Source: Bolinopsis microptera
Taxonomy: Eukaryota; Ctenophora; Tentaculata; Lobata; Bolinopsidae
DNA length: 60,000 nt
Assembly (NCBI RefSeq): GCF_026151205.1
Contig: NC_087084.1
Location: forward strand, 11,437,453-11,497,452
Direction of reading: 5' to 3'
The notes under the pieces are model-generated. The model searched no databases. It was not told the DNA's origin and worked only from the letters and a program-made list of their open reading frames with translations. Both the position numbers and the translations under genes were made by a program. This document shows, in pieces, positions 44,775 through 55,121 of this stretch (position 1 is the first letter of the stretch; the number at the start of each line of letters is the position of its first letter).

Positions 44775-44778
44775 TTAA

Positions 44779-45022
44779 TACTTAAACAAAACCAAATATG
44801 GATGTGGTACTGGTATAGTTTATTACGGAGAATTTAGTGTTTACGATCAGACGGAGTGAACAAAATGTTTGATGATTTCTAGTTGTTAAGTAGAACTTCT
44901 CCGTAAAGTCGAAGCTAGTGCTTCCACAGTTAAGAGTAAGTTAAGGGCAAGTTTCATCAGTATCGGGAAGTGGGTTTTCTGGAACCCCTGTTTTACAACA
45001 GAGTGTCGTGAAGTATATCTAT
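44779..45022. other. Noncoding
   Basis: Unique sequence between two foldback elements; nothing recognised. Confidence 0.4.
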
Positions 45023-45081
45023 GTATGTATATTAATGTACCCGAAGGCAGCAGCTGCCTTCGGGTACATTAATATACATAC
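45023..45081. repeat. 59-nt perfect hairpin, 28-bp stem and 3-nt loop
   Basis: Stem GTATGTATATTAATGTACCC plus GAAGGCAG, loop CAG, then the exact complement. It directly abuts the left end of the next foldback element. Confidence 0.93.
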
Positions 45082-46155
45082 GTTCCCTGAGAAAAGGCAG
45101 TAAGTCACATCGATGTCATTTTGAGAAAATGGGACAAACGTGTTTGTCGTTTTTTAGGTAATTTTATTCGTATAAACGGGGTTAATTTTGACATCTATGT
45201 GTAAATAAATTATTGTCATATGTCCTAAACATGCTTAAAAGCATAAATTCACCAACACTGATCTATAAAAACCATTTTTCTTCATAAAAACTGAACTATT
45301 TTCCCATCCGCATTGGACTTACTGCCTTTTCTGACGGAATTGCGGACTTACTGCCTTTTATCAGGATCGATTTCAACCGATTCCTCTCTAGAAAGGCAGT
45401 AAGTCCATTTTTCCTCAGATAAAGTCAACACAAAAAATACAACATTTCTAAATTTTTGATCATATCCTTGCAATATAATTATGTGGGCCTCCTGTGCATT
45501 GCAAGTGTGTAATATTGACGAAAAATGGATAATTTCTCGCTCAAAATGCCTATAACTCCTTAAATATCGAATATTTTGGAATAATTTTTACAGCATCGTA
45601 TTCAGCTTGGTCGGACGCATTAATTCGAAAAAATATATTTGAACATAAAATATTTAAAGCACCAAATTTTTCAAAAATTTTTTCAATAATTCACACAAGG
45701 GGGGACCCTTGTGTTCACGTTCAAAAATTTTTGAAAATAATATTTTCTTAAATTTTGAATTATTAGTACCAAAATGTTTTGCTTGCTGAGCTGATTACGA
45801 CCACATAAAATTTATTTCGATATAACTAAAACTGTGGAAGTTATAGGCCAAAAACTATAAAAAATGCAATTAAATCTGGACTTACTGCCTTTTCTCAGGG
45901 AAAAAGTTCCCTCACGGAAAAAGTTCCCTCAGAGAAGGCTGTACAAATGGACTTACTGCCTTTTCTCAGGGAAGGTTTTGGGATTACGTGCTAAATTGTC
46001 ACGTTTTGTGTGACTTACTGCCTTTCGTGACAGCTGAAACAGTATTTTTATAACGTGATTCATAGCTTAAGTTGTAGAGAATCTTTTCCTGAAAATTTTG
46101 GTACCAATATCTCAAAATTTCGAAAAATGGACTTACTGCCTTCTCTCAGGGAACG
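45082..46155. mobile_element. Foldback element with a reiterated 22-bp terminal motif
   Basis: Left end GTTCCCTGAGAAAAGGCAGT.AAGTC and right end GGACTTACTGCCTTCTCTCA.GGGAAC are inverted copies. The motif GGACTTACTGCCTTTTCTCA also occurs inside at about 45315, 45344, 45391 (inverted), 45878, 45949 and 46012, eight in all. The interior shares the CACAAGGGGGGACCCTTGTG word and an ATAATTTTTACAGCATCGTA.TTCAGCTTGGT stretch with the 42.3-44.0 kb element, so the two families share a core. Target duplication not resolved. Confidence 0.75.
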
Positions 46156-46179
46156 GCAGAGCAGCTGTACTCGGCAATA

Positions 46180-46460
46180 ACGATTCAATAAACATCAGCT
46201 AATTGGACACTCACTGCCGCCCTTATCCCGAAATACTATAGGTATCGACCCGAAAGCAACCCAAAGACTCAAAGAGATTTTTACAGCACGTGATTGACGT
46301 AATTGATCGAAGCTTATTAAAATTCGTAAGCCGTGAATCAGAATGAATGGAAAAAGAAAGCGACCGATTTCATTCTCGGTATAATTTTGCATTTACCGAC
46401 GGTCATTCAAATTAATATCATTTACTTTTGTTTGTGAAAGAGAGACACTTGCAGCGGTCC
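46180..46460. repeat. Dispersed repeat shared with 29.3-29.6 kb
   Basis: Common words in the same order: CAGCTAATTGGACAC, ACTACCACCCTTATC/CTGCCGCCCTTATC, AGCCGTGAA, GATTTCATTC(T/C)CGGTATA, CTTTTTGTTT/ACTTTTGTTT and GAGACACT. A shortened version, CCGATTTCATTCTCGGTATC then CTTTTGTTTGAAAAAAGG, begins right after the stop codon of both transporter copies (40256, 59206). Confidence 0.7.
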
Positions 46461-49139
46461 ACTCTACTCAATTATGGGTTTTGGTCAAATACCTTATCAT
46501 AAGTTATTTAATAATAATTGGACGCTGGAAGCCCTAGCGTTAATTTTAATGTCCGTTCAAATAAAGCAGTCTGTCCAAGTCAAAGTCCGTCCAAGTCAAA
46601 GTCTGTTGAATTTTTTTCACTGGCCACGGCCCACCCTTCCCAATTTTGGTTAAAAATGAATTGTATATAATATATACAAGTGCATCTGACGATGCTAGTC
46701 TGGAGCTGTAGGCAAGTTACCGTTTCCCAGCCTGCAGTCCACAAGTAATGCCCTGATCTTGCTGCTCAGCAATGCTGTGTCAAGTGGCAACCTCCTTGAT
46801 AAGTAAGCATTTTGGTGAGGTGTTTTATGCCCTACTTCGGGTAAATTATTTATGGCAAAACTGTTTTGATGTTAAAAGAAAAAAATGATAAACACTGGTG
46901 TAAATCAATGAAAAAATAAAATCGTAATTATTTAGGCCAAAAATCGCGGCGCCGCGACAACTAGGCAAAATCTCGAAAATCGCGGCGAATTCATAGAAAT
47001 TTCCACGGTTCTTAAGTGAACAAGTTGTTCTTAAGCACGTGGTTCTGGAACAAGTAGTCCTATGGCATATTATCATTATGGTTATCGGACAAAATGATGT
47101 TTAAATCACTTAACATTTTTAATTCTATCGAGTAGTGGCAAAATTTTGCAGCTCAGTGACTTTTTGTGGGCGACTTAGAGGTGGCGGCATGTTGCCAGCA
47201 TTGTGGAATCCTTTGTATAAGTGTTTCACTATCACTATGTTCATAGAAATATTTCCTTCACCCTCATCAGCTGTTGTCCGTATTGAATTCGCTTGGGTTT
47301 GTTATAAAGTTATAATGTAGATTAATTGTCTTAACAATTGATCAACTTGATTCTCATTGTTCCAAATCTCACGTAACAGATCATTAAATAATTAACTGCT
47401 AACTAAACTTATGCCTAACACATTAAATATCATTTTATTTATCATAATTTACCTCACAGAACTGCGGCATTCCTTCTTCGATCTGTCTTATTATACGGTC
47501 CATTTAAAGATTTAACTAGTATAGCTTCTCGACAATTATAGAATTATACCCCTTCCCTGTGCATATTTACCACGGTTCTGATCCTTCGCAGTACTACTTC
47601 TCATTAATTCATCTATTTATTTCGATAATTATTACTTCCAATTTTGGCCTCTCTTTTTTGATTTTCAACGTGTCTTTATCAGATGACTTACACCACATGG
47701 GATCATCACATGATCTCCATTTTTCTGATCTCCATTTTTCGCCCTCAGCCTGTTATTATTCTAGACCTTTGATTTATACTATATAAATATCTTAAACCAG
47801 AATTTAGCCTTTCCTCGTTTCAATTATTCTATGGCCATAGATTATTTGTGAATGTTTCCTCTTGATTCTTCTAAATCATTTAACTTTTTACAAGGTTTAT
47901 CATGCCATCTCTTGTTGATGACTTCATCTCCAACTTAAGAAAGACCGTAGATAGCTCTACCCCAGCAGCTAATCATAACTTCTACCATCTGAATTGTCAC
48001 CGTAGCATTTTACCATCAGTGAATCTGAATTAATTTCTGACTAAATCTCAGGCTATCGGCGCGGGCTTATTCAAGAAGCACCCGTGAATCATGACAAAAA
48101 GTTACAAGGATTTAGTAACTTTTACTCCTTAGCTCAGTACTTTTGCACCTCATCTTTTCGCCCTCGTGATGCGTCGATATACATTATACATTCAGCTTAT
48201 TACCATTTTTCATAACTCTTCAAAAATTTCCGCCGCCCTTTCGCACTCAAATCTACAAAAATGAATGACACGAAGACCATTCGTTTCTTTAAAAATTTTA
48301 AGCCGGTCCCAGTTTTTATTTTATCTATTTATTTATTTTTTTTAAGGCTTTGTATCACCACGCTCGGTAAGTGTAACGATCCATAACGATACTGGAAACT
48401 TCTGGGGTTTACAAGCTATCATTATTCATTATGTATCATTAATTATATAAAAGCATGTAGACCTTATAGTCTTCCGTAAGGGCTGCAATCATCTTCGGAT
48501 TACAGGTTGCATGTCTAGGTTTTTTCTTTTATGTCAAGGGGAAAAGGTGCATGAGACCACCTACTCCACGATGGCATCTGATGCAATACAAAAATATTAA
48601 AGTATTAAGTATTACTATTGGATACGTATTAAACATCTTTAATTCTATCGTGGCAAAATCTTTCAGCTTAGTGGCAAAATCTTGCAGCTCAGTGGCTTTT
48701 TGTGGACGACTTAGAGGTGGCGGCATGTTGCCAGTATTGTGGCATCGTTTGTATAAGTGGATCATTAACACTATGTTCATAGAAATATTTCCTTTTGTCC
48801 TTGGCGAATATTGGAGTTTGAATTTTTTTCCGCAAAATATGGAGAATCTTCTTCAATTAGTGGGGCTAATCTGTATACACCGTTACATCATACGATTTTT
48901 CAATTGAAGACAATTACAAAGATCGTCGTAGGACAATGTTCCACATTTATACTACATCTATATAATTATAGTTTCCTGAATTAAAGATGTTTTCCAGAAT
49001 TACTGTAATCTTACAACAAATTGTGTTCCAGTCTTAGTTGTAATGCACGTACAGAACGTTCACTAAAAATGTTCTGTACTAAAACTCATCTCACGTTCTG
49101 AACGTTATGGATAAATTGCTAGTCGTGTTCAGTAAGATT
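46461..49139. other. Noncoding with one duplicated segment
   Basis: No gene can be supported. About 190 bp at 47112-47300 is repeated at 48628-48810 (words GTGGCAAAAT, GCAGCTCAGTG, CGACTTAGAGGTGGCGGCAT, CACTATGTTCATAGAAATAT). Both copies are open in the same frame (GRLRGGGMLP then LW..LYK and MFIEIFP), which could mean a coding origin. Flanking sequence differs. Confidence 0.5.
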
Positions 49140-49668
49140 CACGTAGGTACTCTAGTTCGACACACAATATAGTCCGACAAATTAAATTCGCCAGATATCA
49201 CCCCTGTCGTACTTCGGTACGTGTCGAACTAAAGTCCAGGTAGCGTACTCTAGTTCGACAAATAGTTTCTGCTTGTGATCCAATGGCTATTGCCGGGTCC
49301 TCATCATAGGATCACAGGGTTCAATGGCAGATAAACAAATTTTCTGACGTCTAGCAACCATGAGCGGTTAGAAATTCCAGAACCTTTCAGTATAGTTTTA
49401 ATTCTCCTGTTTGCCACTCAGTTCTGGTCTCTATAGCTAACAGGAAATAGATTGATATCGACTATTTTCGATTCAGCAGCCAAATCTCTAGACCGGTAGG
49501 TACTTGGTTACTAGTCGATGGTGATAATATAAAGTATGGTATGTGGTTGATATTTATATAGCGTACTCTACAATCTAGATCTATAAAACGGAGTACGAGT
49601 TACTACGTCAGTCTTTTATTTCCCCGCTAAGTCTACAATTCTGCTAACTAACAACTAACTTATGAGTA
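49140..49668 (-). repeat. Inverted partial copy of the intron-3 repeat (family R)
   Basis: Reverse complement of about 35590-36085 (copy A) and 56625-57150 (copy B): TACTCTAGTTCGACA clusters, GATCACAGG, CCAGAACCTTTCAGTATA, TATATAGCGTACTCTACAAT and AACTAACAACTAA. It begins at GATTCACGTA, the same boundary as the intronic copies, which marks the end of the element. Confidence 0.8.
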
Positions 49669-49794
49669 TGAGGAAAATTAAATTGTATGTGCTGGTGTCA
49701 AGTCCTTCAATGACTGACACCGTGCTCCTTGTGTACCTCTACCCTATTCAGGTATAAGAGATATATCATAATTCAATTACGCTCTTCTATAAAA

Positions 49795-50047
49795 TAATAA
49801 ATGGTTTAGTAAGTATATCTCTACCTGAATATATTGCTGTTGTTGAGGCTGGAACAATAAGGTCCACAAGGAGCACCGCGGCGTCAGTCATCGAAGGACT
49901 TGACACCAGCACATATTATACCTGCTCTGTTGTACCGAACTGCGATAGTTTCAGAAACAGCTTCTTTTATAGAACAATGCTTCTGTGGAATGCTTTGCCA
50001 GCCTATGTTAGACAGACTGAGAAAATTTCCATTTTTTAAACAAAGCT
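49795..50047 (+). pseudogene. CR1-like LINE C-terminal fragment, copy 1, left part
   Basis: Reads SLPEYIAVVEAGTIRSTRST, then CDSFRNSFFYRTMLLWNALP and YVRQTEKISIF, the post-RT region of CR1/Jockey-like LINEs (F-x2-R-T-x2-x-W-N-x-L-P). It stops at TTTTTTAAACAAAGCT, where the full-length LINE is inserted; the rest continues at 53250. Confidence 0.75.
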
Positions 50048-50081
50048 TTTTTAGGATGGTGTGTTGCTGTGACGGGCACGC

Positions 50082-52040
50082 ATGGGAGTAACTATTACGA
50101 CCAGAACGTCTGACGCTTCCAAGAAGCCTACAGTTCTTCTCTTCAGCTTTGTTTTGTTCGGTTTTTTCACGGTGGCATCTCTCCAATTCGCCACATGGAA
50201 TGTTAGAGGCATTAGTCAGGAACACTCGCAGCATCTAGCTGCAAATGATTGCAGCAGATACAACTTGGATGTTATAGCCTTCCAAGAAACTAAGGTGTCT
50301 AAACACTCAGACACTGTTATACCCGGCAACCACAGGCTTCTTTTGTTTAACCAGAAGTTGTCTTGGCATGGCGGACTCGGTTTTATTATCAACAGTAAAT
50401 TTGTATCAAATGTTGTCTCGTACCATCAAATCAGTGACAGAGTAGCATACATGGACATTTCTCTACCATCAAAGTGTCATGGGAAACCATCACTGAAAGC
50501 CCGTATTATAAACTGCTACAGTCCAACTAATGTCAAATCTATACAAAACCCACGCATTGCTGATGAGTTTTACTGTGAGCTCCAGGAAGCTATCAGAATT
50601 CCTGCCAGACATGAACTTTTCATCATGGATGATTTTAATGCTAGGCTAGGGAAACGGGCTAAATCAGATTTTGAAAGTGGTCTTCAAACTAACATGGGAA
50701 GACATGGTATTGGTCGGCGTAACGAAAATGGCGAAAGGTTGCTAGCTTTCATGATCACTAATGGACTCTATGCAGCCAACACTGCATTTTCACATGCGAG
50801 CAGACACACCAACACTTTTACAGGATGGATTAAAGACCGTAGATCCAAAAAGTCTGTACCCTGGTTTTCTCAAATTGATTATGTTTTATGTAGATCTAGA
50901 AGTACCCCTCTGCTTGTTGACGCTAGGTCTTACGCTGGTGCAAAACTTCAATCTGATCACAAAATTGTAAAAGCAACTTTTGACCTCAGTAAACGTTACA
51001 AACTTTACAGAACTGCCAAACACAAAGTCAAGCAGTATATCACCAACTCATTGGTTTGTAGCAAAGATGTTCAAAGTTCTTTTCAACAAAATGCTGCTCA
51101 GAAGATTGAAACTGATACATCTGCCCAGTCAGTCACTGAAAGTTTTAACAACCTTTTCGAGGCGGTTAAAATTGCTGCATCTGAAACAGTGGGTATGAAA
51201 AGAAACACAGCCAAACGTCACAGAACATCAGACCCACAAGTCGTCTCTATGTCAGAAAAGAGACACCAATTACTACAACATTTAAACAACAACAAAATGC
51301 GTGACAGAACTATCCTGCGTAAGGAAATCAACAGACTCAAGAATGACATTGCAAAGCGCCTTATTACACTTGAAACCGCTCATGCCGACCTTCTAGCTGA
51401 GACGATCAACTCCACTGATGATACCAGAAGAATGTTCGAAGCAACCAGAGCAATTTCAAGCACAAAGGACACTCCTCCTATTTCAGTATTCCTACCAGAA
51501 ACAGAAGAACTTGCTCTCAATGACGAAGATAAGGCAGACATAGTCAAGAACTGGTTCATGGAACATTACACAGGCCCAGAACCCCCACTAGAACCTTTTG
51601 TTGGAGCTGCTAAGCCATTAGATACGCCTATAACTGCACTTGAAGTTGAGACAGCAGCTAAGAAACTAAAGAACGGTAAAGCCGTTGGTCCTGACAACCT
51701 CCCTAACGAATTCCTTAAGTATGCACCTCCTTCTTTCTACATGAAGTTTGCATCACTTATCAATGAGTCCTTTGAAAAACAAGAGCACGTTCAATCGTTC
51801 ACTGAGGGATATCTTACCCCCCTACAGAAGCCTGGAAAACCAAAAGGACCAGTTAAGAGTCTGCGTCCCTTGTGCCTTCTCAATGGAACTAGGAAAATCC
51901 TTTCCATGATAACACTCCAGCGTATTCAACAACAGATAGCAGACTACACTGGGCCATGGCAGAACGCCTATAAATCAGCTGCTCTAATATTGTCTGGACA
52001 CAAAGGGTTCTTATTTCTGTTGTCAAGGAGAAACGTTTAG
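50082..52040 (+). pseudogene. LINE endonuclease and N-terminal RT (652 codons, ends at a frameshift)
   Basis: APE-type endonuclease at about residues 34-310: FATWNVRGI (catalytic Asn), AFQETKVS (Glu), INCYSPTN, MDDFNARLGKR (the usual GDFNA with Gly replaced, Asp and Asn kept), IDYVL and SDHKIV (catalytic His). A helical linker follows, then RT motif 1 KKLKNGKAVGPDNLPNEFLK and SLRPLCLLNGTRK. After QNAYK the frame departs from that of the 40.5-kb copy and ends at a TAG/TAA, so a one-base change near 51976 breaks the polyprotein before the catalytic core. A hydrophobic stretch (residues 18-35) before the endonuclease is unusual and may just be translated 5' sequence. Confidence 0.88.
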
Positions 52041-52044
52041 TAAA

Positions 52045-53148
52045 ATGGGGATAGACATGTCATCAGCCTTCGACACAATACATCGGTCAACTATCCTCAG
52101 GCTACTCGAAGATGCAGGATGCTCAGAAGATGACATAAGACTAGTTAGATATCTGCTCGCTAACACCAAGCTCAGAATTAAGATCAAAAAGACGACATCG
52201 GGAGAGTTTGAAGTCACAATAGGAGCCTTTCAAGGTGACTGTTTGTCTGGCTCGCTGTTTACCATGTACCTAGCTGGAGCACTCTACCACCTTAGAGTTG
52301 TTGTTATACATCTACGCCCAAATCCCCCCATATCTGAAAGCTCCCTTCCTTTAGAATGGGAATATGCTGATGATGTGGACTTTGCTGATGAAGATGAGGA
52401 TTCGTTACACCAGCTCCTTCCAATTTGCAAGGAAATTCTCTCAGAATGGAATTTGCTTGTAAATGAATCTAAAACCGAGTTTGTAAAGTGTTATCTGGCT
52501 GGAAGTAGTGAGAAGGACGAAAAAGGAGAACCTCTAAGAAATAGAGAACCTTGGAGGAAGTGTGTGTCCCTAGGCTCTAAGCTATGTAGTAAAGAAGACA
52601 TACAGCATCGTATAATCCTTGGAAATGTTGCATTCGAAAAATACATGAAAGTTTGGATGCAAGGATCTAAGATTAATCTGAAGACCAACATTAAGATATA
52701 CGAAGCATACGTTACATCTGTTATGCTCTATAACTGCAATAGCTGGGCTACCCCTCAGAACCTATTTGACAAACTTGATGCATGTCATAGAAGACACCTG
52801 CGTCAAATATTGAAGATGACTTATCCCATTATTATCAGTAATAAAGCACTCTATGAACGCTGTGGTGTAACACCGTTGTCAGAGCGAGTGACATATGCTC
52901 GCTGGAAAATGCTTGGACATGTCCTTCGCAGTGACTGCTCATCACCAGCTCAGAGAGCTCTTCAATTTGCTGTTAATGCGTTATTTACCATAAAAGGACG
53001 TGTTGGTCGACACCAAAGTAATCTTTTAAAGTTTATTATAAATGATTTGAATAAAAGAAACCTACCATTACATGATACTAATGATCTTTATGATCTTAGG
53101 GCTACTGCCTCTAACAGAGTTTTGTGGAGAAAATTATTTACCTCATAA
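52045..53148 (+). pseudogene. LINE reverse transcriptase core and C-terminus (367 codons)
   Basis: Continues the same protein in another frame. GIDMSSAFDTIHRS is motif A, GAFQGDCLSGSLF motif B, WEYADDVDF motif C; then LVNESKTEF, CHRRHLRQILKMTYP and ARWKMLGHVLRSD. The ATG at 52045 matches an internal Met of the 40.5-kb copy and is not a true start. Catalytic residues are all present; the element is inactivated only by the frame breaks between 51976 and 52045, suggesting a fairly young insertion. Confidence 0.88.
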
Positions 53149-53249
53149 TTAACCTTTATTTTTCAGAGAACTGTTATGTTTTTTTGGGCACTTATCAGTC
53201 TCTTAAGATGTTTCTTTACTATTTCGAGATTGTTTTAAAAGTTAGATAA

Positions 53250-53486
53250 TAAACAAAGCTAACTGAATTTCTGTGGTCTTCTGAAGTGACGTATGCTGGC
53301 CTGATTAAACCCCTCGCACCTGCAGTAGAACACGCCATTCTTTTTCATATGGAACAAGCGCATCACGCAGTACGTAAAGGTCCATTGCATGGCCGTTAGA
53401 TAAATTGATATATTATAATATATAATTATGTTGTTTTGTTGATATGTCTTGTAAGTCTGTGGAGTAGTAGCAAGAAGGTATATCGT
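53250..53486 (+). pseudogene. CR1-like LINE C-terminal fragment, copy 1, right part
   Basis: Continues from 50047: CTAACTGAATTTCTGTGGTC encodes LTEFLW, and the frame goes on to APAVEHAILFHMEQAHHAVR and a stop at CCGTTAG. The shared 3' tail (ATGTTGTTTTGTTGATATGT ... AGCAAGAAGGTATATCGTAT) is the same as in copy 2 at 54.7 kb. The DNA of its coding tail resembles family N repeats. Confidence 0.75.
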
Positions 53487-54299
53487 ATACAAGATCTAAC
53501 GCGCATAAAATAAGACATTACAGGAGTATGTTAATATAGTATCATCAGATTCAGATGCAAAATATAAAGCTGTTTTAGCCGGATGCTGATATAATATCAA
53601 AGCTGGAGTGCTTATGCAATGTCAGAGAGATGAACACATCCTTTCAAGTGGAATACAACAAATTGTATAAGTTTTAATAATGTAAGTTTCAAGCATTTCT
53701 TACATTATAGAAAGTCTCTCAACAATGAGTTGATAAACCCTCGTGCGGTGTTTATTGTGCCGCTTTCTAGATATTCATTCAGCCCCGTGTTTATTGAAGC
53801 TGCCATCTGGTCATGGTATGTGTTTTGCGTAGTACGTGGTCTCTAGACTCAATTATTATTCAGTTAAGTTACAGATTGAATATCTGTTTTACTCAGCAAC
53901 ATTGCTTGTATAATTTACATTATTACAGTTTTGATCGAGATAATTAGTTTTCATCTGTGACATGTTATTTTGATGTAGAGAAACCGTAAGAGCTAGCAGG
54001 AACCCGTCTACCCTAAAGTGGTGTCAAGACTCGAGAGAATAAAATAATTATTACCTATTTAATTCGCGTTTTTGACACCACTTGGGAGTCCAAATTTTGG
54101 GCACTAAAATTCTCATTCCTTGGCCAATTTTTAATTTTTTCATGCTGATTTGAAGGCCATTAAAGCATTTGACCCAGTCAAAAAAGTTTCAGTTGTATAT
54201 TTTTTACGGTTTTTGCGGAAACTCGCGTTAAAGTTGATGCCCTGGTGTCAGTAAAATGGCACGGATATATCCACATATATATATATATCGTCTCGCTTT
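53487..54299. other. Noncoding
   Basis: No gene recognised; AT-rich intergenic sequence with an (AT)n run near 54275-54290 at the border of the next LINE fragment. Confidence 0.4.
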
Positions 54300-54775
54300 A
54301 TATATAGTAAGTATATCTCTACCTGAATATATTGCTGTTGTTGAGGCTGGAACAATAAGGTCCACAAGGAGCACCGCGGCGTCATTCATTGAAGGACTTG
54401 ACACCAGCAGATATTATACCTGCTCTGTTGTACCGAACTGCGATAGTTTCAGAAACAGCTTCTTTTATAGAACAATGCTTCTGTGGAATGCTTTGCCAGC
54501 CTATGTTAGACAGACTGAGAAAATTTCCATTTTTTAAACAAAGCTAACTGAATTTCTGTGGTCTTCTGAAGTGACGTATGCTGGCCTGATTAAACCCCTC
54601 GCACCTGCAGTAGAACACGCCATTCTTTTTCATATGGAACAAGCGCATCACGCAGTACGCAAAGGTCCATTGCATGGCCGTTAGATAAATTGATATATTA
54701 TAATATATAATTATGTTGTTTTGTTAATATGTCTTGTTAATATGTCTTGTAATAAGTCTGTGGAGTAGTAGCAAG
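54300..54775 (+). pseudogene. CR1-like LINE C-terminal fragment, copy 2
   Basis: Same protein tail as copy 1 (SLPEYIAVVEAGTIRSTRST ... LLWNALPAYVRQTEKISIF) with the same stop made by TTTTTTAAAC, then LTEFLWSSEVTYAGL and the 3' tail ending TATATCGTATACA. It is uninterrupted and so shows the site into which the other LINE jumped in copy 1. Both copies share the frame-breaking TAAAC, so it predates their spread. Confidence 0.78.
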
Positions 54776-55121
54776 AAGGTATATCGTATACATTTTAATT
54801 TGTTCTCTTGATTATTTATTAATGATTCATATTCTGTATTTTATGTAGGGTCGGCACAAATGTAATTAAGGTTTTACCACCGTGTTTTGGTTCAGCCGAA
54901 ATAAATTTTATTATGATGTTTACATAATGTTTCTCACTCCAGCTGCAGTCTGGTAGTGTTGAGTCTCAGGAATATTTTTCTAGCTCTCATTTTCCATGTT
55001 TTTTGCCTCACAGGAGATATAGTGGTCTTTTCTAAATATTACTGTAATACATTGATGTAAAGTTTATTTGAATTTTGAAATAAAAAAATCATCAACCACT
55101 TCATCAGATATAGTTGTAAAA

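Larger units (their letters stand above)
50048..53249 (+). mobile_element. Nearly full-length APE/RT LINE nested in an older LINE
   Basis: A 3.2-kb insertion bounded by the exact 11-bp duplication TAAACAAAGCT (50037-50047, 53250-53260), splitting the older CR1-like fragment. Order is short 5' UTR (34 bp), apurinic-type endonuclease, RT, and a ~100-bp 3' UTR ending GATAATAAAC (contains AATAAA). The paralogue at 40.5 kb lies in the opposite orientation and is 5'-truncated. Confidence 0.93.

Noticed and set aside
50082-50190. Signal peptide or membrane anchor on the LINE endonuclease
   Set aside because: Hydrophobic residues 18-35 precede the endonuclease fold, but such a leader is not expected in a LINE protein; probably translated untranslated-region sequence.
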